Shown: positions 38,743 through 49,694, counted from the first letter of the stretch. The stretch is 64,000 nt of DNA from Pantoea anthophila (GCF_006494375.1 NZ_VHIZ01000012.1:18209-82208); one strand, 5' to 3'. Notes: generated from the letters alone by a model not told the origin. Numbers and translations: made by a program.

Positions 38743-39072
38743 ATTGCATTCCCTGTAAACGTTAATGCCACGCAGTGTAAACCAAAAGCGGGGGCAAACC
38801 AGCCCGGGCCAGCGAAAAATCGTATCCGGACATGACCTCAGACTGATCCAGAACAGGTTATGTGAAAATAAGCCGCGTGTTTTGCGATTATGGGGCGTCT
38901 GGCATTTTGCTGCGCAATCAGCTTTACTCCGTTAGCCCCCAGGAGCACCGGAGAGGCAACCTGAAATATGCGCTGCGCCCGGTTTTAATGGTTGCGCAGG
39001 CTATATCCGCTATAGGGCGTCTGGTATGATGAGTGCCCATCACGATTAGAAAAGCAACGAGAACACATTGCT
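38743..39072. other. dsbB-fadR divergent spacer
   Basis: 330 bp with no gene. It contains a 10-mer, GGGCGTCTGG, at 38893-38902 and 39015-39024, the second copy overlapping a FadR-like operator, plus the promoters of both flanking genes. No trace of nhaB was seen. Confidence 0.45.
39019..39035 (+). promoter_or_regulatory. FadR-like operator upstream of fadR
   Basis: GTCTGGTATGATGAGTG closely resembles FadR operator sequences (CTGGT..GA.GAG) and overlaps TATGAT, a good -10 box. It lies 37 bases before the fadR start, so autoregulation is likely. Confidence 0.55.
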
Positions 39073-39792
39073 ATGGTTATAAAGGCGCAGAGTCCAGCGG
39101 GATTTGCTGAAGAGTACATTATTGAAAGCATCTGGAACAGCCGCTTTCCCCCGGGGTCGATTCTTCCTGCTGAGCGTGAGCTTTCTGAATTGATCGGGGT
39201 GACACGTACGACCCTGCGTGAAGTGCTGCAGCGCCTGGCGCGTGATGGCTGGCTGACGATTCAGCACGGTAAACCGACCCGGGTGAATGATTTCTGGGAG
39301 ACCTCTGGCCTGAATATCCTCGAAACCCTGGCGCGCCTCGACCACGACAGCGTGCCGGTGCTGATCGACAACCTGCTGTCAGTGCGCAGCAATATCTCTT
39401 CCATCTTTATCAGCCGAGCACTGCGTCATCATCCTGACAAGGCGCGTGAGGTGCTGGAGACGGTCGATGCGACGGCCGACCAGGCGGATGCCTATACCGA
39501 ACTCGACTACCGCGTCTTCCGCGGTCTGGCGTTTGCTTCCGGCAACCCGATTTATGGTCTGATCCTTAACGGCCTGAAAGGGCTCTACACTCGTGTGGGA
39601 CGTCACTACTTCTCAAATCCCGAAGCCCGTCAGGTGGCACGTGATTTTTATCTGACGCTGCTGGCGCTGTGTGACACATCGCCGGGACAGGATGAGATTG
39701 TGGAGGTGGTGCGCAACTACGGTCGCCGCAGCGGTGAAATCTGGCACAGCATGCAGAAGAATCTGCCTGACGATCTCGGCAATAAACGATAA
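39073..39792 (+). CDS. fadR: FadR, GntR-family fatty-acid regulator
   Basis: FadR represses fatty-acid degradation genes such as fadD and activates fabA/fabB for unsaturated fatty-acid synthesis. Long-chain acyl-CoA binds it and releases DNA. The 239-residue protein has an N-terminal winged helix (about 8-72, with the recognition region [21 protein letters not shown]) and an all-helical acyl-CoA-binding C-terminal domain. Its length equals the E. coli protein. It is convergent with ycgB through a shared terminator. Confidence 0.97.
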   Translation: MVIKAQSPAGFAEEYIIESIWNSRFPPGSILPAERELSELIGVTRTTLREVLQRLARDGWLTIQHGKPTRVNDFWETSGLNILETLARLDHDSVPVLIDNLLSVRSNISSIFISRALRHHPDKAREVLETVDATADQADAYTELDYRVFRGLAFASGNPIYGLILNGLKGLYTRVGRHYFSNPEARQVARDFYLTLLALCDTSPGQDEIVEVVRNYGRRSGEIWHSMQKNLPDDLGNKR

Positions 39793-39822
39793 AAAAAACC
39801 GGACATCGCGTCCGGTTTTTTA
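39791..39822. terminator. Bidirectional terminator between fadR and ycgB
   Basis: ACCGGAC and GTCCGGT form a 7-bp stem with a five-base loop, flanked by eight A on the left and TTTTTT on the right. Confidence 0.9.
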
Positions 39823-39827
39823 TGCGG

Positions 39828-41363
39828 TCAGAGTGAGGTATTTCGCGGCGGGTTGCGGTCCAGCAGCTCAACGCTGCCATCCTCATTCTGTTGCTCCAGA
39901 ATCACATCAAATCCCCACAGCCGATGCACGTGCTTCAGCACTTCGCGGCGGCTCTTGTCCAGCGGCGTGCGGCTCTGCGGTACATAGCGCAGGGTCAGCG
40001 AACGGTCACCGCGCAGATCGACATTATAAACCTGAATATTGGGTTCGAGATTACTCAGGTTGTATTGGGCAGAGAGCTGCTGGCGGATCGCCCGATAGCC
40101 AGCCTCATCGTGAATGGCGGCGATTTCGAGATAGTTGTTGCGGTCATCATCCAGCACGGTAAACAGCCGGAAGTCGCGCATCACCTTCGGCGACAGGAAC
40201 TGGCTGATGAAGCTCTCATCCTTAAACTCACGCATCGCAAAATGGAGCGTATCCAGCCAGTCAGAACCCGCAATATCCGGGAACCAGTAGCGATCCTCTT
40301 CGGTAGGGGACTGACAGATACGCTTGATATCCTGCATCATCGCGAAGCCCAGAGCATAGGGGTTAATGCCGTTATACCACTGGCTGTTATAGGGCGGCTG
40401 ATAGACCACATTGGTATGGCTGTGCAGAAACTCCATCATGAAGCGTTCCGACACTTTACCTTCGTCATAGAGGTGATTAAGGATGGTGTAGTGCCAGAAG
40501 GTTGCCCAGCCCTCATTCATCACCTGAGTCTGCTTCTGCGGATAGAAATACTGGCTCACCTTGCGCACAATGCGCAGGATCTCACGCTGCCACGGCTCCA
40601 GCAGCGGCGCATTCTTCTCCATGAAATAGAGCAGGTTCTCCTGCGGCTCAGAAGGATAGCGTGCGGCTTCGAACGTGACCGCCTCTTTTTCACGCCGCGG
40701 CAGCGTGCGCCAGAGCGTGTTCACCTGACTCTGCAGATACTCCTCCCGGCTTTTCTGGCGGGCTTTCTCCTCCTGCAGAGAGATCTTCTGCGGGCGTTTA
40801 TAGCGATCCACGCCATAATTCATTAAGGCGTGGCAGGAGTCGAGCAGCCGCTCCACCTCTTCAACGCCATAACGCTCTTCGCAGTCACTGATATAGTTTT
40901 TGGCAAACAGCAGGTAATCGACAATCGATCCGGCATCCGTCCAGCTACGGAACAGGTAGTTATTTTTGAAGAAAGAGTTATGACCATAGCAGGCATGTGC
41001 CATCACCAGCGCCTGCATGGTCATGGTGTTCTCTTCCATCAGGTAGGCGATGCAGGGATTGGAGTTGATGACAATCTCATAGGCCAGGCCCTGCTGACCG
41101 TGCTTATAGCGCTGCTCGGTTTCGATAAACTTTTTGCCGAATGACCAGTGTGAATAGTTGATTGGCATGCCGACGCTGGAATAGGCATCCATCATCTGTT
41201 CAGAGGTAATCACTTCGATTTGGTGCGGGTAGGTATCCAGACGGTAGAGCTTCGCGACGCGGTCGATCTCCGCTAAGTAGACATCAAGCAGTTCGAATGT
41301 CCAGTCTGGTCCGTCATTGAGTCGTTTGCTGTCTCTGATGGCTTCGTCAAAGATTGTCGTCAT
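39828..41363 (-). CDS. ycgB: YcgB, SpoVR-family protein
   Basis: The 511-residue protein belongs to the SpoVR family, named for a Bacillus spore-cortex gene, and is one residue longer than E. coli YcgB. It is soluble, and no catalytic motif is assigned. Conserved stretches such as HACYGHNSFFKNNYLF, NEGWATFWHY and NPYALGFAMM contain His/Glu arrangements that could bind a metal. In enterobacteria it is stationary-phase expressed and its gene neighbours in function are prkA and yeaH, also encoded in this window. It is divergent from dadA. Confidence 0.94.
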   Translation of the reverse strand: MTTIFDEAIRDSKRLNDGPDWTFELLDVYLAEIDRVAKLYRLDTYPHQIEVITSEQMMDAYSSVGMPINYSHWSFGKKFIETEQRYKHGQQGLAYEIVINSNPCIAYLMEENTMTMQALVMAHACYGHNSFFKNNYLFRSWTDAGSIVDYLLFAKNYISDCEERYGVEEVERLLDSCHALMNYGVDRYKRPQKISLQEEKARQKSREEYLQSQVNTLWRTLPRREKEAVTFEAARYPSEPQENLLYFMEKNAPLLEPWQREILRIVRKVSQYFYPQKQTQVMNEGWATFWHYTILNHLYDEGKVSERFMMEFLHSHTNVVYQPPYNSQWYNGINPYALGFAMMQDIKRICQSPTEEDRYWFPDIAGSDWLDTLHFAMREFKDESFISQFLSPKVMRDFRLFTVLDDDRNNYLEIAAIHDEAGYRAIRQQLSAQYNLSNLEPNIQVYNVDLRGDRSLTLRYVPQSRTPLDKSRREVLKHVHRLWGFDVILEQQNEDGSVELLDRNPPRNTSL

Positions 41364-41867
41364 AGCGCACCTCTTTGTGGCAAACCGGCTGACCCGAAAG
41401 ACAACCCGTTCTGGTTATTTAAGGCTTCATCCTGAAAAAGGGAACCCGAAAAAAACTGAGCGAACACAACAATGATAGCCCACTGTCGCCTATCCGAAAT
41501 GCGAACTCAAATGAAATCTTTGGCACAAAATCATTAAGTGTGAGGCAACAGGGAATTTAACCGTTTTTAATTCGACCCATACGCCCGATTGCGGAATAAA
41601 ATCCTGTTTATAAGTGGAATGTATGAGGTTGAATGATTCTCCTGCCATGCGCAGATTTAACTGCCTTTGTTGTCATTTATTTCTGCTTTTAAGGAATAAG
41701 GCGCATAAAGCGCTGAAATTCATCGTGCAGCAAGATTTTAGTTACCTGAAAAGTGAAAAAGATGTGAAATGGATGCTGTGATTTCGGGGTGGTGTCCGCT
41801 GCGGTGATCCGCTGACTATCATCTTCTGAACAGTGAATTATGCTTTTAGACGTTGGATGGGGAAACT
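41364..41867. other. ycgB-dadA divergent regulatory region
   Basis: About 500 bp, AT-rich, with no accepted gene. In E. coli dadAX is controlled by Lrp and CRP, and the AT-rich tracts fit Lrp binding. A TGTGA half-site lies near 41763, but its partner is poor. A 52-codon frame at 41623-41781 was considered and rejected. Confidence 0.4.
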
Positions 41868-43169
41868 ATGCACGTAGTGATTCTTGGAAGTGGGGTTGTC
41901 GGCGTAGCCAGTGCCTGGTATCTGGCGCGAGCCGGACATCAGGTCACCGTCATCGATCGTCAGCCTGCCGCGGCGATGGAAACCAGCGCGGGCAATGCCG
42001 GTCAGATCTCGCCAGGTTATGCCGCCCCCTGGGCCGCGCCAGGCGTGCCGCTGAAAGCGGTCAAGTGGATGTTCCAGCGCCACGCGCCGCTGGCTATCCG
42101 GCTGGATGGCAGCAGCTTTCAGCTGGAGTGGATGTGGCACATGCTGCGCAACTGCGACATCAACCACTATCAGCAGAATAAAAGCCGCATGGTGCGGATT
42201 GCCGAATACAGCCGGGACTGCCTGAAAGCGCTGCGGAGTGAAACCGGCATCGCCTATGAAGGCCGGCAGGGCGGAACGCTGCAGCTGTTCCGCACCCAGC
42301 AACAGTTCGACAGCGCCAGCAAGGATATTGCGGTGCTGCGTGACGCGGGGGTGCCTTATGAACTGCTGCAGGCCGATGAGCTGTCACGTGTGGAACCTGC
42401 ACTGGCGGCAACCCGGCATAAACTCACCGGTGGATTACGTCTCCCCAACGATGAAACCGGCGACTGTCAGCTCTTTACCCAGCGGCTGGCAAAGATGGCC
42501 GAAGAGGCGGGCGTGGTATTCCGCTTCAACACCCCGGTCGATCATCTGCTGCGCGACGGAAATCGCATTTATGGCGTGAAGTGCGGTGATGAGATCATCA
42601 AAGCAGACAGCTATGTGGTGGCCTTTGGCTCTTACTCCACGGCGCTGCTGAAGAACGTTCTGAGCATCCCGGTTTATCCGCTCAAGGGTTATTCACTCAC
42701 CATTCCGATCAAAAATCCCGACGCCGCACCGGTTTCCACCATCCTCGATGAAACCTACAAAGTGGCGGTGACCCGGTTTGACGATCGTATCCGCGTTGGC
42801 GGGATGGCAGAGATTGTTGGTTTTAACACCAAACTGACCGAAGCGCGGCGGGAAACGCTGGAGATGGTGGTCAGTGATCTCTATCCTGAAGGCGGTCATC
42901 TTGCACAGGCGAGTTTCTGGACCGGTTTACGTCCTATGACGCCAGACGGTACGCCAATTGTCGGCGCCACCCCCATCTCTAATCTCTGGCTCAACACCGG
43001 TCACGGAACGCTGGGCTGGACGATGGCGTGTGGTTCAGGGCAGTTACTGGCCGATCTGATCTCCGGTAAAACGCCGGCGATTGCGGCGGATGACTTAGCG
43101 GTATTCCGCTACTTACCTGGTTTCGCGGCGACCTCATCGCCGCTGCGTAACGCCAGCGCAACTCGTTAA
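41868..43169 (+). CDS. dadA: DadA, D-amino-acid dehydrogenase
   Basis: DadA oxidises D-alanine and other D-amino acids to keto acids at the inner membrane, passing electrons to quinones. The 433-residue protein has an N-terminal FAD-binding motif ([16 protein letters not shown]-x-G-x-x-G) and the DAO-family C-terminal segment [15 protein letters not shown] with [19 protein letters not shown] 41868, after GGGGAAAC, matches the E. coli N-terminus. dadX follows 19 bases later, giving an alanine-catabolic operon. Confidence 0.97.
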   Translation: MHVVILGSGVVGVASAWYLARAGHQVTVIDRQPAAAMETSAGNAGQISPGYAAPWAAPGVPLKAVKWMFQRHAPLAIRLDGSSFQLEWMWHMLRNCDINHYQQNKSRMVRIAEYSRDCLKALRSETGIAYEGRQGGTLQLFRTQQQFDSASKDIAVLRDAGVPYELLQADELSRVEPALAATRHKLTGGLRLPNDETGDCQLFTQRLAKMAEEAGVVFRFNTPVDHLLRDGNRIYGVKCGDEIIKADSYVVAFGSYSTALLKNVLSIPVYPLKGYSLTIPIKNPDAAPVSTILDETYKVAVTRFDDRIRVGGMAEIVGFNTKLTEARRETLEMVVSDLYPEGGHLAQASFWTGLRPMTPDGTPIVGATPISNLWLNTGHGTLGWTMACGSGQLLADLISGKTPAIAADDLAVFRYLPGFAATSSPLRNASATR

Positions 43170-43188
43170 GTATTCAGGGAGAGAGAGG

Positions 43189-44259
43189 ATGTCACGTCCG
43201 ATTGTCGCGACCATCAACCCGGAGGCGTTACGTCATAACCTGGCTATCGTGCGCCAGGCCGCCCCCGCATCCCGCGTCTGGTCAGTGGTTAAAGCCAATG
43301 CTTACGGCCACGGTATTGATCGGGTACGCGAGCCGCTGTCTGACACCGATGGCTTCGCGCTGCTCAATATGGAAGAGGCGATCCTGCTGCGCGAGCGCGG
43401 CTGGAACAAACCGATTCTGCTGCTGGAAGGCTTTTTCAGGCCGGAAGATTTGCAACTGATCGACCGCTATCGCCTGACCACCAGCGTTCACAGTAACTGG
43501 CAGATTAAAGCGCTGGCGAACGCCAGACTCTCAGCGCCGGTGGATATCTATCTTAAGGTCAACAGCGGGATGAACCGGCTCGGTTTTCGGCCGGAACAGG
43601 TCAGCGGGGCCTGGCAGAGCCTGCGTGCGCTGAGCAACACAGGCGAGATGACGCTGATGGCGCATTTTGCTGACGCCGAAAACCCCGAGGGACTGATTGC
43701 GCCCATGCAGCGCATTGAGCAGGCGGCAGAAGGACTCAACTGTCCGCGATCGCTCTCCAACTCCGCCTGTACGCTGTGGCATCCCGAAGCGCATTTCGAC
43801 TGGGTTCGCCCGGGTATCGTGCTCTATGGTGCGTCACCCAGCGGCGACTGGCAGGATATCGCGGGCAGCGGCCTGAAACCGGTGATGACGTTAAGCAGTG
43901 AGATCATCGCCGTGCAGCAGCTGCAGGCGGGCGACGGGGTCGGCTACGGCTACCGCTATCATGCCAGCGCCGCGCAGCGGATTGGCGTGGTCGCCTGTGG
44001 TTATGCCGACGGCTATCCACGGCATGCCCCGACCGGCACCCCCGTCTGCGTTGACGGCGTGATGACCCAGGTCGTCGGCGCGGTGTCGATGGATATGATC
44101 ACGGTGGATCTGACCCCCTGTCCCCAGGCGGGAATCGGCTCAGCGGTTGAGCTGTGGGGCGAGCAGGTGAAAATCGATCAGGTGGCGAAAGCAGCCGGAA
44201 CGGTAGGGTACGAGCTGATGTGCGCGCTGGCACCCCGCGTTCCGGTCACTCTCAGCTAA
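43189..44259 (+). CDS. dadX: DadX, catabolic alanine racemase
   Basis: DadX converts L-alanine to D-alanine for oxidation by DadA. The product is 356 residues, identical in length to E. coli. The PLP-binding lysine K35 is in [10 protein letters not shown], and the catalytic tyrosine of the other face lies in GYGYRYHAS. It is second in dadAX. Its stop overlaps the end of the convergent MFS gene by eight bases. Confidence 0.97.
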   Translation: MSRPIVATINPEALRHNLAIVRQAAPASRVWSVVKANAYGHGIDRVREPLSDTDGFALLNMEEAILLRERGWNKPILLLEGFFRPEDLQLIDRYRLTTSVHSNWQIKALANARLSAPVDIYLKVNSGMNRLGFRPEQVSGAWQSLRALSNTGEMTLMAHFADAENPEGLIAPMQRIEQAAEGLNCPRSLSNSACTLWHPEAHFDWVRPGIVLYGASPSGDWQDIAGSGLKPVMTLSSEIIAVQQLQAGDGVGYGYRYHASAAQRIGVVACGYADGYPRHAPTGTPVCVDGVMTQVVGAVSMDMITVDLTPCPQAGIGSAVELWGEQVKIDQVAKAAGTVGYELMCALAPRVPVTLS

Positions 44260-45445
44260 GCGCGGTCAGACTGCCGCGCATTTTTCTGCTGCAGCGCCAG
44301 GCGATAAAGGCCAGCGCTGCACCCATCAGCATCATCAGACTCAGTGACAGCTTCTCCGCCACCGGCAGTGTGACAATAATCAGGCTGCCTGCGGCACCGC
44401 CCGCCATCTGAATAAATCCCTGTAACGCCGACGCCACACCGGCCTGCTGCTGGTAAGGCTCCAGCGCATAGCTGGTGGCCGGGCCAACGGTGAAGGCCAG
44501 ACCGGCAACAGAAACCGCCACCGGGAACATGTAGAGCGCCCAGTGCGTCTGCATCGCCGCCGGGAAGATCTGCATCCCGGCAACCAGCAGCACCGCGCCC
44601 AGCAGCATGGTGAAGAATCCCATCGCCAGGCAGAAAGGCCGGCCCGCCTTGCGAATCGCTTTATTGACGAACATGCTGACAAACATGATCCAGAAACCAT
44701 TTGCGCCAAAAGCAAAGGAGAACTGGATCGGCGTCAGCCCGCCTTCGGTCATCAGCACCTGAGGTGCCAGCGATACGTAGGTCAGCACCATGCCCAGTGC
44801 ACCGGCATTGGCGAACGCAAACGCCAGAAAGCGTGGCTGACGCAGGATGGCGGCGTACTGCTTCACCGGTAAGCCTTTTACCCGCAGGGTATCTGCCGGA
44901 CGCGTCTCGGGCAGGCCGATCAGCACCAGCAGCGTAATCACCACACCATAGGCGCAGAGGAACCAGAAGGGCGCGCGCCAGCCGAAGGCGCTGGCCAGCA
45001 GGCCGCCCAGCAGCGGGGCCAGCGCCGGGACAATGTTCAGTGCGCCATTCAGAAAGCCGTAAGCGCGGGCAGCGGCATCGCCACTGAGGCGGTCACGCAC
45101 GCCGCTGAAGGCGACGACCGCGCTGCAGCAGACGCCGCAGCCCTGCACCAGACGGGCAATCACGAACAGCGGGAAGGAGGTGGCGGTGGCGGCAATCACG
45201 CTGCCGGCGATGTAGAGCGCCAGCCCCAGCAGAGCGATGGGCTTACGGCCATAATTGTCCACCAGCGGCCCGGTCACCAGCTGTCCCAGCCCCATCACCA
45301 GCAGAAAGAGAGGAATGGTGGTCTGCACCAGACTGACCGGGGTATTCAGCCCTTCAGCAATCTGCGGCAGCGTGGGCAAATAGAGGTCAATGCCTAAGGG
45401 TGCCAGCAGCACCAGGCTCAATAACAATAAAGTAAATTTTTGCAT
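44252..45445 (-). CDS. MFS transporter, Bcr/CflA drug-efflux type
   Basis: The 397-residue protein has about twelve transmembrane helices and the Bcr/CflA-family features [15 protein letters not shown] in TM1, [19 protein letters not shown] as motif A, and [20 protein letters not shown] as the antiporter motif C region. Members export bicyclomycin, chloramphenicol or other small molecules with protons. No specific E. coli orthologue was recognised. It lies between dadX and the WbaP-like gene, where E. coli has none, and is transcribed against dadAX. Confidence 0.82.
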   Translation of the reverse strand: MQKFTLLLLSLVLLAPLGIDLYLPTLPQIAEGLNTPVSLVQTTIPLFLLVMGLGQLVTGPLVDNYGRKPIALLGLALYIAGSVIAATATSFPLFVIARLVQGCGVCCSAVVAFSGVRDRLSGDAAARAYGFLNGALNIVPALAPLLGGLLASAFGWRAPFWFLCAYGVVITLLVLIGLPETRPADTLRVKGLPVKQYAAILRQPRFLAFAFANAGALGMVLTYVSLAPQVLMTEGGLTPIQFSFAFGANGFWIMFVSMFVNKAIRKAGRPFCLAMGFFTMLLGAVLLVAGMQIFPAAMQTHWALYMFPVAVSVAGLAFTVGPATSYALEPYQQQAGVASALQGFIQMAGGAAGSLIIVTLPVAEKLSLSLMMLMGAALAFIAWRCSRKMRGSLTALS

Positions 45446-45536
45446 AACAACCAGAGGGTAAACGTTCTGTTAAAAAACGAGCCGAAGAGGGTAATGATTC
45501 AGAGGGGAAAAAGAAAGCGTAAGCTGTGCGGAAAGT

Positions 45537-45563
45537 GCGATGCCTGCTTTTTACAGGCATCGC
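45537..45563 (-). terminator. Hairpin after the WbaP-like gene
   Basis: GCGATGCCTG and CAGGCATCGC form a perfect 10-bp stem with a 7-base loop, nine bases beyond the stop. The T-run on the minus strand is weak. Confidence 0.55.
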
Positions 45564-45572
45564 GGCTTTAAC

Positions 45573-47039
45573 TCAGTAAGCGCCGTCGCGACGTAACACG
45601 ACGCCTGCGGTTTTGAACAGAATGGCAATATCGGTCCAGAGTGCCCAGTTTTTCACATACCAGGAGTCAAAGTAGACGCGGGTATCGTAGTCGATATCGT
45701 TGCGTCCGCTGACCTGCCACAGGCCGGTCATGCCGGGCTTGGCCATCAGATAGTAATCCACATCGCCGGCGTAACGCTCCAGCTCCGCCTCAATTACCGG
45801 GCGCGGGCCGACCAGGCTCATCTCACCGCGGATCACGTTCCACAGCTGCGGTAACTCGTCGAGGCTGGTTTTACGCAGGAAGCCACCGATACGGGTAATG
45901 CGCGGGTCATTCTTCAGTTTGAAATCTTTGTCCCACTCCATTCGGGCTTCTTCACTGGTCGCCAGCAGCTTCTCCAGCACCTCTTTAGAATTGGTCACCA
46001 TGGAACGGAATTTCAGACATTTGAATTTTTTGCCATCCTGACCCACACGCTCATGCCCATAAATCGCATTGCCGCCATCGCGCTTCACCATAAAGCAGAG
46101 CAGGGCGAAGATCGGGCCGAGGAACAGCAGCAGCATGGAGGCGACGACAATATCAAAGGTCCGCTTCAGGAAGCGCGAAGAGTGCTTCGCCAGGTTGTTG
46201 CTGACACGCAGGATCATCACTTCATGACTGAAGATAAAGGACATGTCGGTGCCGTAGAGCGGCACGCCGCGCAGCGTCGGGATCACGGAAACCGAACGGC
46301 AGTTCATCTTCGACAGGAATTTCAGCCAGCGGTCACGCATCGGCTGCTGCTCATACTCCATGGCCACAATAAACTGCACGTTGTCGCGGTCAATGGTCTG
46401 CCAGTTAATGTCTTTCCAGGTGATTACTGGCACGCCATTGACGCTCTGCTGAGAGGGCTCATCGTCGACAGAGATAAAGGCCTGCACGTTGTAGCCCAGG
46501 ATCTCCTCACTCTGCAGGGCAGCATAAGCTTCGGTAGCGTTGCGGCCGGAGCCGATGATGATGGTCTCTTTCTGCCACTGGCCCGCCCGGTTAATGGCGC
46601 GTTTGACCAGCGTTCGCATCAGCGGCAGCAGCAGCAGGGCATATGTCCAGCTGAAAACCCACACCATGCGGGAGAAGTCCCATTTCGAAAACGCGATCAG
46701 CGCGAGGTCGAGCAGTGAGAAAACAAACAGCGTTTTTACAATCTCTTTCAGCTCGAACCAGAAGGGTTTGCGATAGGTGTAGTGACGCAGACGAACCCAG
46801 AACCAGCCGGTGCACATCACGGACATAATAAACTGCGCCACAAAACGGTATTCGATCTGATGCGGGGGAATAAACGTATCCAGCTCGCCCCAAATACCCT
46901 GAATGGTTGCGGCGGATAAAAATAATGCGAGGTTGAGTGCAATCAGATCGGAAAAGCTCAGGGCGAATTTCACGATGATATTTTTACGCGTGCCGCTCCA
47001 TGAGCGGCTCGGGCTATTCATTATCAATGTACTTGCCAT
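45573..47039 (-). CDS. wbaP: WbaP/RfbP-type undecaprenyl-phosphate sugar-phosphate transferase
   Basis: This enzyme starts O-antigen or exopolysaccharide repeat units by moving a hexose-1-phosphate, usually galactose, from its UDP form to undecaprenyl phosphate. The 488-residue protein has four N-terminal transmembrane helices (about 22-155, with the conserved [14 protein letters not shown] loop), a Rossmann-like central domain (IIIGSGRNA), one re-entrant helix near 295-315, and the catalytic bacterial sugar transferase domain with [22 protein letters not shown] and [15 protein letters not shown]. It aligns with Salmonella WbaP end to end (476 residues). No other polysaccharide gene lies nearby, so it is an orphan. 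Galactose specificity is inferred. Confidence 0.88.
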   Translation of the reverse strand: MASTLIMNSPSRSWSGTRKNIIVKFALSFSDLIALNLALFLSAATIQGIWGELDTFIPPHQIEYRFVAQFIMSVMCTGWFWVRLRHYTYRKPFWFELKEIVKTLFVFSLLDLALIAFSKWDFSRMVWVFSWTYALLLLPLMRTLVKRAINRAGQWQKETIIIGSGRNATEAYAALQSEEILGYNVQAFISVDDEPSQQSVNGVPVITWKDINWQTIDRDNVQFIVAMEYEQQPMRDRWLKFLSKMNCRSVSVIPTLRGVPLYGTDMSFIFSHEVMILRVSNNLAKHSSRFLKRTFDIVVASMLLLFLGPIFALLCFMVKRDGGNAIYGHERVGQDGKKFKCLKFRSMVTNSKEVLEKLLATSEEARMEWDKDFKLKNDPRITRIGGFLRKTSLDELPQLWNVIRGEMSLVGPRPVIEAELERYAGDVDYYLMAKPGMTGLWQVSGRNDIDYDTRVYFDSWYVKNWALWTDIAILFKTAGVVLRRDGAY

Positions 47040-47414
47040 AAAACCTGCTCTCTTTCTTAAGTAAAAGATGGCCTGACCAGAATCAGGGACGCGCTCAGGA
47101 GTGAGCCACCGAAAAATTAAAAATAATTTTCAGTCTGTTGCAGTCAGTAAAGCCAGTACAGCTGCAAAAAAGATGAAGATTAAAGCGTGATGGTACTCAC
47201 GAAATGTTGCAGCATTGAGAATGAGTATGCAGGAGATATTTGACGGCGTTAATACGGAAAAAATCTGAAAACAACAAAAGTGATTAAAGTTTTAAACGGC
47301 TAACGCCATGTAATATATGGATAAAATAAGCAGGGGTGCAGTTATAACTAAACTGTTTAAGACGCTTTTTAGGAATTACCGCCAAATCTCGCGACTGGCG
47401 GTAGTGATAAGACA
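47040..47414. other. Spacer upstream of the WbaP-like gene
   Basis: About 375 bp, AT-rich, with no gene. It should hold the promoter of the transferase gene. A weak RcsAB-box resemblance at 47358-47371 (9 of 14 positions) was not accepted. Confidence 0.4.
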
Positions 47415-47648
47415 TCAGGCGGGTCTTTTTAAAATCCAGCGGTCCTGCTCTTTATCATAATGACCAATCTGCAGATCCACCGGTTTTCCATCAATCCACG
47501 CCGGTACGCTGGTATCGCGATCCCAGCCGTCGAGTTGGGTAATTAAGCCGGGATTGGTGTGACAGGGAATGCTGACGGTGTCAGGGTGCTCACCGTCAAG
47601 ATCGGCATCAACAATCTCATAACGACCAATTTTAACCACGTGTCCCAT
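47415..47648 (-). CDS. yebV: YebV-like DUF1480 protein
   Basis: The 77-residue product aligns with E. coli YebV over the whole length: KIG.YEI.DADL.GE, SIPC..NP.L..QLD.WD..TS.PA and YD...D.WI.. It is a soluble protein of unknown function. GGGAG lies about seven bases before the ATG. In E. coli yebV is next to rsmF (yebU), about 47 kb away in this coordinate system, so it has moved relative to that arrangement. It is followed by no obvious operon partner; cvrA lies 78 bases upstream on the same strand. Confidence 0.82.
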   Translation of the reverse strand: MGHVVKIGRYEIVDADLDGEHPDTVSIPCHTNPGLITQLDGWDRDTSVPAWIDGKPVDLQIGHYDKEQDRWILKRPA

Positions 47649-47726
47649 TCATTTCTCCCGTTTTTTCTGGCACAGAGCTGTAAGCTTAGCGTATCAACAG
47701 AAAATAACGTGGCTGAATGATTAGGA

Positions 47727-49454
47727 TTATTCCTTCTCTTCTGCCGGCCGGACACCAATTTTCACGATACGATTATCCTCTTTTTCCGCCACGGTCCAGG
47801 TCAGCTCATTCCATTCAACCTGATCCCCCACCACCGGCGCGCCACCCAGCATGCCCAGCATCAGCTGTCCCAGCGACTGCTGATCGTTGGTGCTCTCATC
47901 CAGTTCCAGCCCGTAGATCTGCGCGACGTCGCGCAGGCGTGCTTCTGCATCCAGAATAAAGTCACCAAAGAACCGCTGGTCGAGCGAAACCGGCGGCGAC
48001 TGACTGAACATTTTGCCCAAGGCTGGCAGGTCGCGCTCACGGCCAATCACGCAGATCACATCGTTCTCTTTGAGGCGTGTCCCGCCGTTGGGATGCATCA
48101 GCACATTGTCACGAAACAGGGCGGCGATGCGGGTCTCGCGCGGCATCTTCAGATCGCGCAGCGCAGCTCCAATACACCACTTGTCGGCGCTGAGCTGATA
48201 AACAAACTGCTCCCACGGATTCTCCGGATGGATATCCAGACCGATACGGCTGATGGGGGAGGCCGTCGGCGGCACCACCACCTTGGCTTTTTTTGCCGCA
48301 AAGCCCAGCGAGGTTCCCTGCAACATCAGCGAGACCAGCACCACAAAGAAGGCGATGTTGAAATAGAGCGAGGCGTTTTCTAATCCGGCCATCATCGGGA
48401 ACACCGCCAGGATAATCGGCACCGCTCCGCGTAACCCGACCCAGCTGATAAAGAAGCGTTCACGGGTGGTAAAACTGCGGAACGGCAGCAGGCCAACAAA
48501 CACCGATAGGGGGCGCGCCACCAGAATCAGCCACAGTGAGAGGATCATCGCCGGCACGGCGATGTGCCACAAGTCGGAAGGGGTGACCAGCAGCCCCAGC
48601 ACAATGAACATGCCAATCTGGCTCAGCCACGCCATACCATCAAAGGTCTGCAGAATACCGTGGCGGTTGCGAATCGGACTGTTGCCGAGTAAAAAGCCGC
48701 AGAGATAGACCGCCAGGATGCCGCTGCCCTCCAGCACGGTGGTTAGCGCGAACACCAGAATGCCGCCACTCAGCGCCAGCAGCGGATAGAGGCCACCCGC
48801 CAGGCTGATGCGGTTAATCAGCTGCTGCAGCGCCCAGCCGCCGCCCAGGCCCAGCACGATCCCCAGGCCGAACTGCTGCACCAGGTGCACCAGAAACATC
48901 CAGTCAAGCCCGCTGCGGCCCTGTTCGATCATCTCAATCAGGGTGATGGTCAGAAACACCGCCATCGGGTCGTTGCTGCCTGACTCGATTTCCAGTGTCG
49001 AGCTGACGCGCTCGTTCAGGCCCTTATCACCCAGCAGGGAGAAGACCGCGGCGGCATCCGTGGAGCCGATAATCGCGCCAATCAGGAATCCCTGCATCAT
49101 ATCCAGCTTAAACAACCAGGCGGCAACCACACCGGTTAAGCCGGCGGTGATCATGACGCCGATGGTAGCCAGCGACAGCGCGGGTCCCAGCGCGACCTTA
49201 AACGAACTGGCTTTGGTGCGCATGCCACCATCCAGCAGGATGATTGCCAGCGCCAGGTTGGAAATCAGATAGGCCGCCGGATAGTTATCAAAGGCGATGC
49301 CTCCGATACCATCGACCCCGGTCAGCATACCCAGCGCAAGGAAGATGACCAGAATAGGAATGCCCAGCCTGGATGAGAAAGAGCTGAGCAGAATGCTCGA
49401 TGCGACCAGCACGGAACCGATGATAAACAGACTGTAGACGATAGTGTGGTTCAA
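47727..49454 (-). CDS. cvrA: CvrA (NhaP2), cation/proton antiporter
   Basis: This CPA1-family antiporter exchanges K+ or Na+ for protons and is needed for growth at low osmolarity in E. coli. The protein has about twelve transmembrane helices with the ion-site segments [11 protein letters not shown] and [12 protein letters not shown], an RCK-C (TrkA-C) domain (about 400-480) and a CorC/HlyC-like C-terminal domain. TTG at 49454, seven bases after AGGAG, gives 575 residues and an N-terminus colinear with E. coli (578). An upstream ATG at 49508 with a weak ribosome-binding site would add 18 residues. Confidence 0.93.
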   Translation of the reverse strand: MNHTIVYSLFIIGSVLVASSILLSSFSSRLGIPILVIFLALGMLTGVDGIGGIAFDNYPAAYLISNLALAIILLDGGMRTKASSFKVALGPALSLATIGVMITAGLTGVVAAWLFKLDMMQGFLIGAIIGSTDAAAVFSLLGDKGLNERVSSTLEIESGSNDPMAVFLTITLIEMIEQGRSGLDWMFLVHLVQQFGLGIVLGLGGGWALQQLINRISLAGGLYPLLALSGGILVFALTTVLEGSGILAVYLCGFLLGNSPIRNRHGILQTFDGMAWLSQIGMFIVLGLLVTPSDLWHIAVPAMILSLWLILVARPLSVFVGLLPFRSFTTRERFFISWVGLRGAVPIILAVFPMMAGLENASLYFNIAFFVVLVSLMLQGTSLGFAAKKAKVVVPPTASPISRIGLDIHPENPWEQFVYQLSADKWCIGAALRDLKMPRETRIAALFRDNVLMHPNGGTRLKENDVICVIGRERDLPALGKMFSQSPPVSLDQRFFGDFILDAEARLRDVAQIYGLELDESTNDQQSLGQLMLGMLGGAPVVGDQVEWNELTWTVAEKEDNRIVKIGVRPAEEKE

Positions 49455-49668
49455 ACCCGGTCTCCTGAGATATGACGGTGCGATGCCCAAGCGGTGATAA
49501 ATATCCATGCTATCTCTGAAAGATAATGGTTTATCAAGGAGTTGTCATTGTGAAAATGCACATTATACGAATTGCTTAAACGTATACGGAATCAGATTAA
49601 TGTGAAGAATGAGGGGGTTGGCAGGCAAGGGGAGGAAAACAGGTTGTTTTAACAGGTTATTCAGCTGA

Positions 49669-49694
49669 TAAAAAAAGCCGGTGGTTAACCGGCT
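49669..49694 (-). terminator. Terminator after yeaH
   Basis: AGCCGGT and ACCGGCT form a 7-bp stem with a GGTTA loop; on the minus strand seven T follow. Confidence 0.85.

Noticed and set aside
41763..41778. CRP site upstream of dadA
   Set aside because: TGTGA is present, but the second half-site TGCTG matches too poorly.
41623..41781. 52-codon plus-strand frame in the ycgB-dadA region
   Set aside because: Weak ribosome-binding site (GGAA only), unlikely residue pattern, and it lies in the expected Lrp/CRP control region of dadAX.
47358..47371. RcsAB box candidate upstream of the WbaP-like gene
   Set aside because: Only 9 of 14 consensus positions match and it lies more than 300 bases before the start codon.
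49550..49579. Nine-codon GTG frame with AAGGAG upstream in the cvrA-yeaH gap
   Set aside because: Nothing on the plus strand downstream for it to regulate; the match to a ribosome-binding site is probably chance.
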